Assembly (NCBI GenBank): GCA_017302135.1
Contig: JAFLDZ010000021.1
Coordinates: 1-64,000, forward strand
Length of the DNA stretch: 64,000 nt
DNA from: Lysobacterales bacterium
Lineage (GTDB): Bacteria; Pseudomonadota; Gammaproteobacteria; Xanthomonadales; Xanthomonadaceae
Reading direction: 5' to 3'
Part shown: piece by piece, positions 49,944-60,069 of the stretch
Layout: the number at the start of each line of letters is the position of its first letter
How positions within the stretch are numbered: the first letter of the stretch is position 1
Notes under the pieces: generated by a model
What the model saw: only the letters and a program-made list of their open reading frames with translations
What the model was told of the DNA's origin: nothing
Databases searched by the model: none
Made by a program: the position numbers and the translations under genes

Positions 49944-52298
49944 ATGTCGACCACAGACCAGCACACCCCTACGCTTACGTTGCACGCCGTTCGCGATCCC
50001 GACCAGGATCCCGTCTGCGGGATGCATGTCAACGGACCGCTGCACGTCGATCATGCCGGTGAACGCTACCGCTTCTGTTCGACGCGCTGCCGGGAAAAGT
50101 TTCTAGCTGAACCGGCAAAGTATCTGGCGGCTGCAGCCACCGACGCGCCTGTCGTCGCGCACGCCGACCACACCGAAAAAAAGGCCCCCGGCGGCACCCG
50201 TTACACCTGCCCCATGCATCCGGAGATCGTCCACGACGCTCCCGGCGCCTGCCCCATCTGCGGCATGGCGCTGGAGCCGAGGCTACCGTCGCTGGACGAC
50301 GACGACAATCCGGAGCTGCGCGATTTCTCGCGGCGGTTCTGGTTCACCCTGCCGTTGACCGTCGTCGTGTTCACATTGGCGATGTTCGGACATCGCTTCA
50401 CGCTGCTGCATGTCGAGACCCGCACCTGGCTTGAGCTGGTGCTGAGTCTACCGGTGGTGCTGTGGGCCGGTTGGCCGTTCTTCGTGCGGGGCATCGCGTC
50501 GCTGCGTACCGGCCATCTCAATATGTGGACCTTGATCGGCACCGGCGTGACCGCCGCGTTCGCCTACAGTTTAGCGGCCACATTGGCGCCCGACAGATTC
50601 CCGGCATCCTTCCGCGAGCATGGCCGCGTCGGCGTGTATTTCGAGGCCGCTGCGGTGATCGTGTCGCTGACCCTGTTGGGACAGCTGCTGCAACTCAAGG
50701 CGCGCTCGCAGACCTCGGCCGCGATCAAGGCGCTGCTGAGGCTTGCGCCGAAAACCGCGCGACGGATCAACGCCGACGGCAGCGAAGAAGATATTCCGCT
50801 GACCCATGTGCATCTTGGCGATCGGCTGCGGGTGCGCCCCGGCGAGACCGTGCCCACCGATGGCGAGGTTGTCGAAGGCCAGTCCAGTATCGATGAGTCG
50901 ATGCTCACCGGCGAAGCCATGCCTGTCAGCAAGCGCAGCGGCGACCGGGTCATAGGTGCGACGCTCAATACATCTGGCAGCTTGATCATCCGCGCCGACA
51001 AGGTCGGTACCGATACCGTGCTCAGCCAGATCGTGCAGTTGGTCGCCAACGCCCAGCGCTCGCGCGCGCCGATGCAGCGCATGGCCGACAGGGTGTCGTA
51101 CTGGTTCGTGCTGGCGGTACTGTCGGCTGCGCTGATCACGCTGCTGGTCTGGGGATTGTTCGGGCCGGAACCGTCTTGGGTCTATGCCATCCTCAATGCG
51201 GTGTCGGTGCTGATCATCGCCTGCCCCTGCGCGCTGGGCCTCGCCACACCGATGTCGATCATGGTCGCCACCGGCCGCGCCGCCAGCGTCGGCGTATTGT
51301 TCCGCGATGCCGAAGCGATCGAGACCCTGCGCAGGATCGACACGCTGATCGTCGACAAAACCGGCACGCTCACCGAGGGCAAACCGGCGTTTCGGGATGC
51401 CGTCGCGCTGCCCGGTTTCACCGCCGACGATGTGCTGCGTCTGGCCGCCAGTCTGGAACAGGGCAGCGAACATCCGCTTGCGGAAGCGATCGTGGCAGAG
51501 GCGGTCGCACGCGGTTTGGCGCTGGAGGCCGCTGTCGACTTCGAATCGGCCAGCGGCATCGGTGTGCGCGGCACCGTGGCGGGCCATATCCTGGCTTTGG
51601 GCAATACCGCGCTGATGCATGAGGTGGGTGTGGATGTCAGCGCGTTGGCTGATCAGGCCGAGCGCCTGCGCGCGGAAGGCGCCAGCGTGATCTTTCTCGC
51701 TGTGGATGCAGCGCCCGCCGGACTCATTGCAGTCGCGGATCCGATCAAGGACACCACAGCGGAAGCGCTTGCGACGCTGAAAGCCGCTGGCATCCGTTTG
51801 ATCATGGCGACCGGCGACGGCGAAACCACCGCGCGCGCCGTGGCCAGCGCGCTGTGTATCAAGGAAGTGCATGGCGAAGTCCGGCCGAAAGACAAAGCCG
51901 ATCTGGTCGCGAAGCTCAAAGCCGAAGGGCACCGCGTGGCGATGGCGGGCGACGGCATCAACGATGCGCCCGCGCTGGCGCTGGCCGATGTCGGGATCGC
52001 CATGGGTACCGGCACCGACGTGGCGATGTCCAGCGCGCAGGTCACGCTGGTGAAGGGCGACCTGCGCGGCATCGTCCGCGCGCGACATATCTCAGAAGCC
52101 ACAGTGAGGAACATGAAGCAGAACCTCGGCTTCGCCTTCCTCTACAACGCACTGGGCGTACCGATTGCAGCGGGCGCGCTCTACCCGGTGTCCGGGCTGT
52201 TGCTCAGCCCGATGATCGCCGCGCTGGCGATGAGTCTGAGTTCGGTGTCGGTGGTGACCAATGCACTGCGGCTTCGGCGTATGCGACTGCGCGATTGA
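49944..52298 (+). CDS. Copper-translocating P1B-type ATPase
   Basis: A 784-residue copper exporter. The N-terminal part has a YHS-like domain (DPVCGMHV, YRFCSTRCREKF) and a metal-binding domain (YTCPMHPEI, CPICGMALEP) instead of HMA domains. The transmembrane metal site is CPC in IIACPCALG (about residue 426), with phosphorylation motif DKTGTLTEG (about 470), HP in GSEHPLAE and the hinge GDGINDAPAL. AGGAG precedes the ATG. It follows copB by 180 bases and completes the copper-resistance set, pumping Cu(I) to the periplasm for CopA. Confidence 0.94.
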   Translation: MSTTDQHTPTLTLHAVRDPDQDPVCGMHVNGPLHVDHAGERYRFCSTRCREKFLAEPAKYLAAAATDAPVVAHADHTEKKAPGGTRYTCPMHPEIVHDAPGACPICGMALEPRLPSLDDDDNPELRDFSRRFWFTLPLTVVVFTLAMFGHRFTLLHVETRTWLELVLSLPVVLWAGWPFFVRGIASLRTGHLNMWTLIGTGVTAAFAYSLAATLAPDRFPASFREHGRVGVYFEAAAVIVSLTLLGQLLQLKARSQTSAAIKALLRLAPKTARRINADGSEEDIPLTHVHLGDRLRVRPGETVPTDGEVVEGQSSIDESMLTGEAMPVSKRSGDRVIGATLNTSGSLIIRADKVGTDTVLSQIVQLVANAQRSRAPMQRMADRVSYWFVLAVLSAALITLLVWGLFGPEPSWVYAILNAVSVLIIACPCALGLATPMSIMVATGRAASVGVLFRDAEAIETLRRIDTLIVDKTGTLTEGKPAFRDAVALPGFTADDVLRLAASLEQGSEHPLAEAIVAEAVARGLALEAAVDFESASGIGVRGTVAGHILALGNTALMHEVGVDVSALADQAERLRAEGASVIFLAVDAAPAGLIAVADPIKDTTAEALATLKAAGIRLIMATGDGETTARAVASALCIKEVHGEVRPKDKADLVAKLKAEGHRVAMAGDGINDAPALALADVGIAMGTGTDVAMSSAQVTLVKGDLRGIVRARHISEATVRNMKQNLGFAFLYNALGVPIAAGALYPVSGLLLSPMIAALAMSLSSVSVVTNALRLRRMRLRD

Positions 52299-52521
52299 TT
52301 CGGGCAAACGCCATCCGCAGAACGCCGATCAGATCATGCACGCGTGATCGAGAACGCGAACAGGCAGATTCGATATCGATCGTCGATGTCAGTCGGACTT
52401 CGTGGGGTTGTAGTCGATCGCATGGAGATCGAAACGAAGATGGACATACTCGCCCGCAGACGCATGATCAACCGATGGGAACACTACTCTGACCCCTGTT
52501 TCCCTCAGGCGTCGGTATGGC

Positions 52522-53184
52522 TCAGCGCCGCAGCACCGATTCCGCGATGCACCACTGCGCGATGTAATACGTGCCCAGCACCAGGAGCGCCGGCATCGGG
52601 ATATTGCCGGCGAAACGGTCCCAGGCCAGCAGGCTGTCGCTGACGACGAAGCACACCGCGCCCGCCGCCGCGAAGCGGACGCTGCGCGGCATCGCATCCG
52701 AAAGCGCTGGTGTCCATGCGCGCGCCAGCGCCACACCGGCCATCGTGGCCAACATCGCGACGTAGGCGAACACCGGCACTTTCAGTTCCGCATCGATGCG
52801 CGGCAGCAGGCCTGCCAGATTCACCAGCGCCACTGCCGCGATCAGCGTCAAACCGCCCGCTCTGGCCTTGGCCGACGAGCCCGGCGCGAATGCGACGATG
52901 TAGCAGACGTGCGCCAGCAGAAACGCAATCAGGCCGGCCACGAAATGGTCGCCCGGCAGCATCAGACAGACATCGCCCACCAGCGACAGCGCCATGCCCG
53001 CCAGCAACGCGCGCCTGTAGCGAACGGTCACCGCCGGCTGCGCGGACGCTGCCAGCCAGAAGATCAAAACCGTCGCCAGTGGCTTGCCCGCATAGTGCAA
53101 CCAAAGCCACGGGCCACCGAGCATGGCGCCGACGACCGCGGCGGCGGCGGGTAGAACCCAAAGCAATGTCGAGCGTCGGAGCAT
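52522..53184 (-). CDS. YhhN family membrane protein
   Basis: A 220-residue protein with about seven hydrophobic helices and the YhhN/TMEM86 wording: KPLATVLIFWLA, LVGDVCLMLPGDHFVAGLIAFLLAHVCYIVAF and FVVSDSLLAWDRF with conserved acidic residues in membrane segments. Human TMEM86 is a lysoplasmalogenase; bacterial function is unknown. It converges with the copper ATPase gene and is divergent from frmR. Confidence 0.87.
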   Translation of the reverse strand: MLRRSTLLWVLPAAAAVVGAMLGGPWLWLHYAGKPLATVLIFWLAASAQPAVTVRYRRALLAGMALSLVGDVCLMLPGDHFVAGLIAFLLAHVCYIVAFAPGSSAKARAGGLTLIAAVALVNLAGLLPRIDAELKVPVFAYVAMLATMAGVALARAWTPALSDAMPRSVRFAAAGAVCFVVSDSLLAWDRFAGNIPMPALLVLGTYYIAQWCIAESVLRR

Positions 53185-53327
53185 CGTTTGCGCGCCGGAT
53201 GGGCTGGATAGCATAGCCTGCGCGCACTTGCTGCCGGGGGTACGTCGACCGCGTTGTCCGGTCGACGCCACGACTGCGGATTTCCGTTCTGCCTGTTCCG
53301 GGAACTGGACAACCTCGCGTGCCGTCT

Positions 53328-53345
53328 TATACTCCCCCCCACTAC
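53328..53345 (+). promoter_or_regulatory. Candidate FrmR operator and promoter
   Basis: TATACT (53328-53333, a good -10) runs into a run of C and then ACTACC, a layout like the ATAC-C-tract-GTAT operators of the FrmR/RcnR/CsoR family. CTGGAC 17 bases before it could be the -35. It lies 15 bases before the frmR start, so FrmR bound here would block transcription of its own operon. Confidence 0.5.
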
Positions 53346-53359
53346 CTGACGCGATCACC

Positions 53360-53635
53360 ATGCCCCACACCCCCGCCGAGAAAAAGAAGGCTCTCACCCG
53401 TCTGCGCCGCATCCGTGGCCAGGCCGACGCGCTGGAGCGCGCGCTGGAAGCCGGCACCGACTGCGGTGCGGTGCTGCAGCAGCTGGCGGCGATCCGCGGC
53501 GCTGTGAACGGGCTGATGGCGGAAGTGCTGGAGAGCCATCTGCGCGAGGAGTTCGGTGCGCTCGCGGCCAAGGATGCCGCGAAGGAACAGAGCGTGCAGC
53601 AGACGATCGCGCTGGTCCGTTCGTATCTCAAATGA
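53360..53635 (+). CDS. frmR: Formaldehyde-responsive repressor FrmR
   Basis: A 91-residue all-helical repressor of the CsoR/RcnR/FrmR family. The formaldehyde-sensing residues are in place: P2, C35 (in GTDCGAVLQQL) and H60 (ESHLREEF), the pattern of FrmR and not of CsoR, which needs a second cysteine. It binds DNA until formaldehyde cross-links P2 to C35. It leads the frmR-frmA-hydrolase-fghA group. Confidence 0.92.
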   Translation: MPHTPAEKKKALTRLRRIRGQADALERALEAGTDCGAVLQQLAAIRGAVNGLMAEVLESHLREEFGALAAKDAAKEQSVQQTIALVRSYLK

Positions 53636-53668
53636 ATTTACGTCCAATATCCTTTTCGGAGCATCACC

Positions 53669-54778
53669 ATGAAATCACGTGCCGCCGTCGCTTTCGGCCC
53701 CGGTCAACTGCTGCAGATCGTCGAGATCGACGTCGCTCCGCCGAAGAAAGGCGAGGTGCTGGTGAAGATCAGTCACACCGGCGTATGCCACACCGATGCG
53801 TTCACGCTCAGCGGCGAGGATCCGGAAGGTCTGTTTCCCTGCGTGCTGGGCCATGAAGGCGCGGGCGTGGTGGTGGAAGTGGGCGAGGGCGTGACCAGCG
53901 TGAAGCCGGGCGACCATGTGATTCCGCTGTACACCGCCGAATGCGGCGAGTGCCTGTTCTGCAAATCCGGCAAGACCAATCTCTGCGTCGCGGTCCGCGC
54001 CACCCAAGGCAAGGGCGTGATGCCCGACGGCACCTCGCGCTTCTCTTACAACGGTGAGCCGATCTATCACTACATGGGCTGCAGCACCTTCAGCGAATAC
54101 ACGGTCGTCGCCGAAGTGTCGCTGGCGAAGATCAATCCGGAAGCCAATCACGAGCACGTGTGCCTGCTCGGCTGCGGCGTGACCACCGGGATAGGGGCCG
54201 TGCACAACACCGCGAAGGTGCAGGCCGGCGATTCGGTCGCGGTGTTCGGGCTCGGCGGCATCGGTCTTGCGGTGATCCAGGGCGCGCGCCAGGCGAAGGC
54301 CGGCCGCATCATCGCCATCGACACCAACCCGGGCAAGTTCGAATTGGCGACGCAGATGGGCGCCACCGACTGCGTCAATCCGAAGGATCACGACAAACCC
54401 GTGCAGCAGGTGATCGTGGAGATGACCGGCTGGGGCGTGGACCACAGCTTCGAGTGCATCGGCAACGTCAACGTGATGCGCGCGGCGCTGGAATGTTCGC
54501 ATCGCGGCTGGGGACAGTCGGTGATCATCGGCGTGGCCGGCGCCGGCCAGGAAATCTCCACACGTCCGTTCCAACTGGTGACTGGCCGGACCTGGAAGGG
54601 AACCGCGTTCGGAGGTGTCAAGGGGAGGACGCAGTTGCCGGGGATGGTCGAGGACGCGATGCGGGGAGACATCGAACTCGCGCCTTTCGTCACCCACACG
54701 ATGGGACTCGACGACATCAACCATGCCTTCGACCTGATGCACGAAGGCAAATCGATCCGTTCGGTGATCCATTATTGA
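53669..54778 (+). CDS. frmA: S-(hydroxymethyl)glutathione dehydrogenase (class III ADH)
   Basis: A 369-residue zinc alcohol dehydrogenase that oxidises the spontaneous adduct of formaldehyde and glutathione to S-formylglutathione. The catalytic zinc ligands are in VCHTDAF and GHEGAG, the structural zinc cysteines in CGECLFCKSGKTNLC, the nucleotide motif in VFGLGGIGLAVIQGA. GGAG before ATG. It lies 33 bases after frmR. Confidence 0.95.
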   Translation: MKSRAAVAFGPGQLLQIVEIDVAPPKKGEVLVKISHTGVCHTDAFTLSGEDPEGLFPCVLGHEGAGVVVEVGEGVTSVKPGDHVIPLYTAECGECLFCKSGKTNLCVAVRATQGKGVMPDGTSRFSYNGEPIYHYMGCSTFSEYTVVAEVSLAKINPEANHEHVCLLGCGVTTGIGAVHNTAKVQAGDSVAVFGLGGIGLAVIQGARQAKAGRIIAIDTNPGKFELATQMGATDCVNPKDHDKPVQQVIVEMTGWGVDHSFECIGNVNVMRAALECSHRGWGQSVIIGVAGAGQEISTRPFQLVTGRTWKGTAFGGVKGRTQLPGMVEDAMRGDIELAPFVTHTMGLDDINHAFDLMHEGKSIRSVIHY

Positions 54779-54853
54779 ACGGCCGTGCCGCATCGGCCGT
54801 TTTTCGAAGCCGCTGCGGCATTCCGCACGCTGCACCAATCAAGACCGGGTCGG

Positions 54854-57109
54854 ATGAAGAGATTTCTGGGTATCGTTTGTCTATCGCTGTTGCTGTGGGC
54901 CTCGGAATCGCGAGCACAGATGCTGACTCCTGCATCCACGCGGGATGCGGATGCGATCGTCGCCGGTCTGCCCGATCTGGCCCGGCAGGCGATCGCCGTT
55001 TACCGGGAAGAGAACCGGGCGAAGTATCTCAACACGCTGTTCCGCCTGCAGAGCGTCGCGAACGATCACCGCGGCGCGGACGGGACGTTGGATGCATTGG
55101 TGCAGCTGCGCAACGCGTCGGATCCCGGCAATGTTCCGCTGTTGCGGGCGTTCCAGGTCTCGACACGGGCGAACATCGCCCGCGCCGTGGACAAGCGGAC
55201 GCAGGAAGACAGCGTGCGCCGGGCATTCGAGTCGGTGTTCGAGCCGCTGGTTGATCTGGATTCGAGCCGATCCCTGTTTTGGCTCAAGGGCGATATCGAC
55301 CGCCTGCGCAACGAGCTGCGGGCCGGCGCCGAAAAGGCGGTCGGCAAACCGGTCCTGCCGCTCGCGGACGCGATCGACCTGATCCGGAGCCATCACCTGC
55401 TCTCGACGTTCGAGACGATCGGGCCGTTCGCGGACGAACTCATTGCCGAAGACGATGCGCGCCGCTATCTGGTCGACACGCGCGCGAGCGTGCGGACTCC
55501 CGACGATGCGGAGATTTCCGCGATCACCGTCCGGCCACGCAACGCGCAGGGCCGGCTGCCGACATTGTTGCGTTTCACCATCTACGCCGACGATGTGCAG
55601 GCGATGACCGAAGCCAGGACCATGGCGGCCCGAGGCTACGCGGGCGTGATCGCGTACACGCGCGGCAAAGGTCGCAGCCCACAATCGCCCATTCCCTACG
55701 AGCACGACGGTGATGATGCGCGCGCTGTCATCGCATGGATCGTCCGGCAAGCCTGGAGCGATGGTCGCGTCGGCATGTACGGCGGCAGCTACGACGGCTT
55801 CACGCAGTGGGCAGCGGCCAAGAAACCGCCCACCGCGCTCAAGACCATCGTGCCCTACGTCGCCAACAACCCCGGCAACGGCCTGCCGATGGAGAACAAC
55901 GTTTTCCCGTTCGCCAATTATGCATGGCCGTTCTACACCACGAACAACAAGTCGCTGGACAACGAGACCTACTTCGACGCTGACCGCTGGAATGCGCTGA
56001 ACGAACGCTGGTACCTCAGCGGCCAGTCCTATCGCGCGGTGGATCGCATCGACGGCACGCCGAACCCCTGGTTTCAGCGCTGGCTGCAACACCCGTCTTA
56101 CGATCGCTACTGGCAACGGATGACCCCCTACGAGCGCGAATTCGCGAAGATCGACATTCCGGTGTTGACCATCACCGGCTACTTCGACGACGGCCAGCGA
56201 TCCGCACTGAATTACCTGCAGCAGCATTACGCGCACAAGCCCGACGCCGAACACTATCTGCTGATCGGACCTTACGACCACTTCGGCGCCCAGGCCGCGC
56301 GCAAGGCAGCGGTGGTGGGCGGGTATTCGATCGATCCCGTGGCGATGATGGATACGCAGGAAATCACCTTCCAATGGATGGACCATGTGTTCCACGGGGG
56401 CCCGAAGCCCGACCTCCTGCGCGACCGGATCAACTATCAGGTGATGGGCGCGAACGTCTGGAAGCACGCGCCATCGATCGCCGCGATGCGCGAGGACACG
56501 CGAGTGCTGTATCTGAGCGCCGCCCGATCCGGCGAGACATACACGCTGTCGGAACGCCCGGACGCACCGGTGGGCGCGCTGACCCAGCGCGTGGATTTCT
56601 CCGACCGCAGCACCAGTCTTGGCGACCACTATCCCGACCCGGTGGTCGGCAAGTCGCTCGATGCTTCGAGCGGCCTGCTGTTCGAGAGCGCGCCTTTCGA
56701 GGCACCGATCGAGATCTCGGGCATGTTCTCCGGCGAATTGCACCTGACCACCGATCGGCGGGATCTGGATTTCAGCGTCACGCTCTACGAACGCATGCCC
56801 TCCGGAGAGCTGTTCCATCTGTCGTATTTCCTCGGCCGCGCCAGTTACGCCGACGATATGACATCGCGAAGGCTGCTCACGCCCGGCAGAAAAACCAGCA
56901 TCCGTTTCGACAGGACGCGGATGACCAGCCGGCGCCTGCAGCCGGGAAGCCGGCTGCTCGTCGCGGTCACCGTGAACAAGAATGCCTACGCCCAGATCAA
57001 TCACGGCACCGGGAAGGACGTGAGCGACGAAGACATCCACGATGCAAAAACGCCGATGCGGGTCCAGTGGCACACCGACAGCCGCATCCGCATTCCAGTG
57101 TCGAAATGA
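54854..57109 (+). CDS. Secreted CocE/NonD (S15) family hydrolase
   Basis: A 751-residue exported hydrolase with a signal peptide (LGIVCLSLLLWASESRA). An N-terminal helical region of about 200 residues precedes the alpha/beta-hydrolase core with the nucleophile motif GGSYDGFTQWAA (S15 type GxSYxG), DPVAMMDTQEITFQWMDHVFHG and a late beta-jelly-roll domain (LDFSVTLYERMPSGELFHLSYFLGR). Members cleave acyl or peptide bonds; the substrate is unknown. It interrupts the usual frmA-fghA pair, and its stop overlaps the next possible start (ATGA). Confidence 0.87.
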   Translation: MKRFLGIVCLSLLLWASESRAQMLTPASTRDADAIVAGLPDLARQAIAVYREENRAKYLNTLFRLQSVANDHRGADGTLDALVQLRNASDPGNVPLLRAFQVSTRANIARAVDKRTQEDSVRRAFESVFEPLVDLDSSRSLFWLKGDIDRLRNELRAGAEKAVGKPVLPLADAIDLIRSHHLLSTFETIGPFADELIAEDDARRYLVDTRASVRTPDDAEISAITVRPRNAQGRLPTLLRFTIYADDVQAMTEARTMAARGYAGVIAYTRGKGRSPQSPIPYEHDGDDARAVIAWIVRQAWSDGRVGMYGGSYDGFTQWAAAKKPPTALKTIVPYVANNPGNGLPMENNVFPFANYAWPFYTTNNKSLDNETYFDADRWNALNERWYLSGQSYRAVDRIDGTPNPWFQRWLQHPSYDRYWQRMTPYEREFAKIDIPVLTITGYFDDGQRSALNYLQQHYAHKPDAEHYLLIGPYDHFGAQAARKAAVVGGYSIDPVAMMDTQEITFQWMDHVFHGGPKPDLLRDRINYQVMGANVWKHAPSIAAMREDTRVLYLSAARSGETYTLSERPDAPVGALTQRVDFSDRSTSLGDHYPDPVVGKSLDASSGLLFESAPFEAPIEISGMFSGELHLTTDRRDLDFSVTLYERMPSGELFHLSYFLGRASYADDMTSRRLLTPGRKTSIRFDRTRMTSRRLQPGSRLLVAVTVNKNAYAQINHGTGKDVSDEDIHDAKTPMRVQWHTDSRIRIPVSK

Positions 57110-57135
57110 AACGGAACATATCGGAGCCACGATCG

Positions 57136-57972
57136 ATGCAGAAAATCGAATCCCACGCATCATACGGCGGCTGGCAGGACGTCTACCGGCATCACTCGGA
57201 CACGCTGGACTGCACGATGCAGTTCGCGGTCTACCTGCCGCCGCAGGCGGGAAGCCGCGCGTGCCCGGTGCTGTACTGGCTGTCGGGGTTGACCTGCACC
57301 GAGCAGAACTTCATCACCAAGGCCGGCGCGCAGCGCTACGCGGCGGAGCACGGGGTGATCATCGTCGCGCCGGACACCAGTCCGCGCGGCGACGACGTGG
57401 CCGATGCCGAGGGCTACGACCTCGGCAAAGGCGCGGGTTTCTACGTGAATGCCACCGAAGCGCCATGGTCGCGGCACTACCGCATGCAGGATTACGTGGC
57501 GCGCGAACTGCCGACGCTGGTCGAAGCGCATTTCCCCGCCAGCGGCGCGCGCGCGATCAGCGGGCATTCGATGGGCGGTCACGGCGCGCTGGTCACGGCG
57601 CTGCGCAATCCGGGGCATTATCGCAGCGTGTCGGCGTTTTCGCCGATCGTTTCTCCATCGCAGGTGCCGTGGGGGCAGAAAGCCTTCGCCGCGTATCTGG
57701 GCGAAGACCGCGAAACCTGGAAAGCGTGGGATGCCTGCGAACTGGTCGCCACCGCCAGCGAGCGTTTGCCGCTGCTGATCGATCAGGGCGGCGGCGACGA
57801 ATTCCTCGAGGCGCAATTGCAGCCTGAACGCTTGCGCGATGCCTGCGAAGCGGCGGGCCACCCGTTGGATCTGCGCATCCGTCCGGGTTACGACCACAGC
57901 TACTATTTCATCGCCAGTTTCATCGGCGACCATTTCATCTTCCATATGCGGCAGCTGAATCTGGCGCGCTGA
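57136..57972 (+). CDS. fghA: S-formylglutathione hydrolase
   Basis: A 278-residue esterase-fold enzyme that releases formate and glutathione from S-formylglutathione, the second step after FrmA. The nucleophile is in SGHSMGGHGAL, with LTCTEQNF near residue 60 and the triad Asp/His in LIDQGGGDEFL and GYDHSYYF. The ATG at 57136 has GGAG about ten bases before it and gives the family N-terminus (QKIESHASYGGWQDVY); ATG 57106, overlapping the previous stop, is the alternative. Confidence 0.95.
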   Translation: MQKIESHASYGGWQDVYRHHSDTLDCTMQFAVYLPPQAGSRACPVLYWLSGLTCTEQNFITKAGAQRYAAEHGVIIVAPDTSPRGDDVADAEGYDLGKGAGFYVNATEAPWSRHYRMQDYVARELPTLVEAHFPASGARAISGHSMGGHGALVTALRNPGHYRSVSAFSPIVSPSQVPWGQKAFAAYLGEDRETWKAWDACELVATASERLPLLIDQGGGDEFLEAQLQPERLRDACEAAGHPLDLRIRPGYDHSYYFIASFIGDHFIFHMRQLNLAR

Positions 57973-58059
57973 TCGTTTTCTGAACGCCGCCGGGACATCC
58001 TCGAGCCCTCGTCACTGCGCTGGAAAACCAGCGCGGCGCCCGAGGTCATCGAACCGAAG

Positions 58060-59691
58060 TCATCGACGATCGCGTTGACGCGGAACGCGCCGGGGTCTGT
58101 CTTGATTCGGTGCCGGGGCGGCGGCAGAGGCAGGCGGTACGCTGCTGGCCGCCTCGACCGGTTGACTCGGCCCGCCGGTGATCCGGCCACGACTGACCGT
58201 GACGACAAACCCCTCGGCGGTCTGCGCATCCACCGTCAAACGGAATAGTTTGTCGGGAGACAGCCAGGATTCGCCGACCTTGAACATGCTGCCTTCGTTG
58301 CTCGAAAGATCGGCGGGCGGAGAATCCGCATCCAGGCTCCAGGACGGCTCGCTGCGCGACGTATCCACCTCGTGGATGATCACCGCATCGCCAGGCAGAT
58401 TGGCTTCATTGAACTCGCTGCGCTTGCGCACTTCGACGGTGTAGTAACGGCCGGGCTGATCGGGAAACTGCAGCTTCAGCAACTGGGCGTTGCTGGTGGA
58501 CACCAGGCTGGCGCGATCCAGCGTGAGGGTGGTCCGGGCGCTGCCGGCGTTGATGGTGCGTTTGCGCGTACCGGACATCCAGCCCAGAAGATCGCGGCCA
58601 TAGGTATTCAGATGCTTCGGCAGCACGCCCAGATACGGTTCGCTGTTGGCGAACGCATACGTGAGGCTCATCAATGCCCACGGGTTGTCCTGATGAGAGC
58701 CGTCGAGATCCGAGTTGTTGGAATGCGGCAGGCCATAGCCGTGACCCATCTCGTGCGCCATGGTCGAGAGGTACCCGAAGGTCCACGGCGGCATCCAGGT
58801 CACGCTCCAGCACTTGTCGATGCCGTCGAGGGTCGTGCATTGCGTGCCGCCCCATGCGGGTCCGTCGAGATCGGCATTGAACATCATGTTGATGCCTTGT
58901 ACGCCGCCGTTGAGCGAGAAATCGACATCGGCATCGTGCACGGCGGTGCAGTCGGTGAATATCTTCGTGAAGTCCAGGGAAAGATAGCCGTCCGTGTCGA
59001 CGTAGACGTAGGTCGAACGCGGCTGGGGCAGCACCTTCCAGTCGCGTACGAGGCTGCCCGCGATACTGATCTGGCCGTAGGACACCTTGTCCCAATACCT
59101 GTCCAGCGAATTGATGGAACCGGTGTACTGCGTCAGGAAAAAAAACGCATTTCTGGGCTCGACGACGACATCGCTGAACTTGCAGGGCAATGTGACCCAG
59201 ACCGACGGCCCGAGAACCGCTGAACTTTCGGCGCGGGCGACGACTTTGCCCGGGCGCGAGCTTGCGGGCAGATCTCCGATCGGCACGATCGCCAACGGCT
59301 TGAGCGTGCGCTGGCGCTTGTCGCCATGGCCGCTGGAACCGCTGCCCCGGAGCGCGGGCGATTTCGCTTTGCGGACAGGCATCTCGACATCCACCGCGAT
59401 GCGACGGCCGTACAGGCCATACAGATTCTCGGCCGCACGCAGCGCCTGTTTCGGATCCAGCCGGTGGCGGACGCCCTGATCGTCCACGAGCGTGACCGCC
59501 AGCTTTTCCTGCGCGGGTGCGGAATCCGGCCTGGAGCCGCGCGGGTTGTCATCGCCCCAAACGATCTCGAGACGTCCGATGAGAACGACCGATGGTGTCG
59601 ACTCCGTCGACGCTGTGGTGCGGGCAGCGCCCGCCTGGAGGCATCCTGCCGCACTGATGAGAAGCAGCAACACGAAGCCTGGAACGCGCAT
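58060..59691 (-). CDS. Secreted zinc metalloprotease (M6-like), probable lipoprotein
   Basis: A 543-residue exported protease. The signal region LLLLISAAGC ends in a lipobox-like AAGC, so the mature protein may be lipid-anchored. The zinc site HEMGHGYGLPHS (HEXXHxxGxxH; about residue 315) and a later LMSLTYAF turn mark a metzincin/gametolysin-type (M6/M11-like) catalytic domain, preceded by a roughly 150-residue propeptide. The C-terminus ends in a basic tail. The substrate is extracellular protein; exact family is uncertain. Confidence 0.82.
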   Translation of the reverse strand: MRVPGFVLLLLISAAGCLQAGAARTTASTESTPSVVLIGRLEIVWGDDNPRGSRPDSAPAQEKLAVTLVDDQGVRHRLDPKQALRAAENLYGLYGRRIAVDVEMPVRKAKSPALRGSGSSGHGDKRQRTLKPLAIVPIGDLPASSRPGKVVARAESSAVLGPSVWVTLPCKFSDVVVEPRNAFFFLTQYTGSINSLDRYWDKVSYGQISIAGSLVRDWKVLPQPRSTYVYVDTDGYLSLDFTKIFTDCTAVHDADVDFSLNGGVQGINMMFNADLDGPAWGGTQCTTLDGIDKCWSVTWMPPWTFGYLSTMAHEMGHGYGLPHSNNSDLDGSHQDNPWALMSLTYAFANSEPYLGVLPKHLNTYGRDLLGWMSGTRKRTINAGSARTTLTLDRASLVSTSNAQLLKLQFPDQPGRYYTVEVRKRSEFNEANLPGDAVIIHEVDTSRSEPSWSLDADSPPADLSSNEGSMFKVGESWLSPDKLFRLTVDAQTAEGFVVTVSRGRITGGPSQPVEAASSVPPASAAAPAPNQDRPRRVPRQRDRR

Positions 59692-60069
59692 ATCGATCTC
59701 TCATCAAAGGAAAAATGGCGCCCGCGCGGGTAAGGCGGGCAGGATATCGCCGGCAGAGGCACCCATCGAGGCCGCTGCCGTCACGTAATGTCATTTGCTG
59801 TAGCGAAAAACAGGCGGCAAGAGGATCACGCCGGTTGAAGCGTCTCCCGGCGCAGCCGCTGGCCGGTCCGGAACCCGCGCGCCATGTGCAGGGATCAACG
59901 GCTACGGATCGCGCGCTTCGGTGCACGCATGGGCGGGGAACCCGATCCGCAAGGCGGCGGTGAGCATCCCGCGACGTCCTCGCTCCCTTCGCTGAGCGAC
60001 AGGGCGGGTGAACCGCATCGCGACTCGACCAGCCTGCGGCTGTTGAAAGCCGTCGCTCCGACGAAAAAC
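59692..60069. other. Intergenic gap with a repeat piece
   Basis: About 380 bases without a supported gene. It carries the promoter of the metalloprotease and, near 60027-60048, the arm of the MITE-like repeat also present at 43621-43645. The rest is not recognised. Confidence 0.4.
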
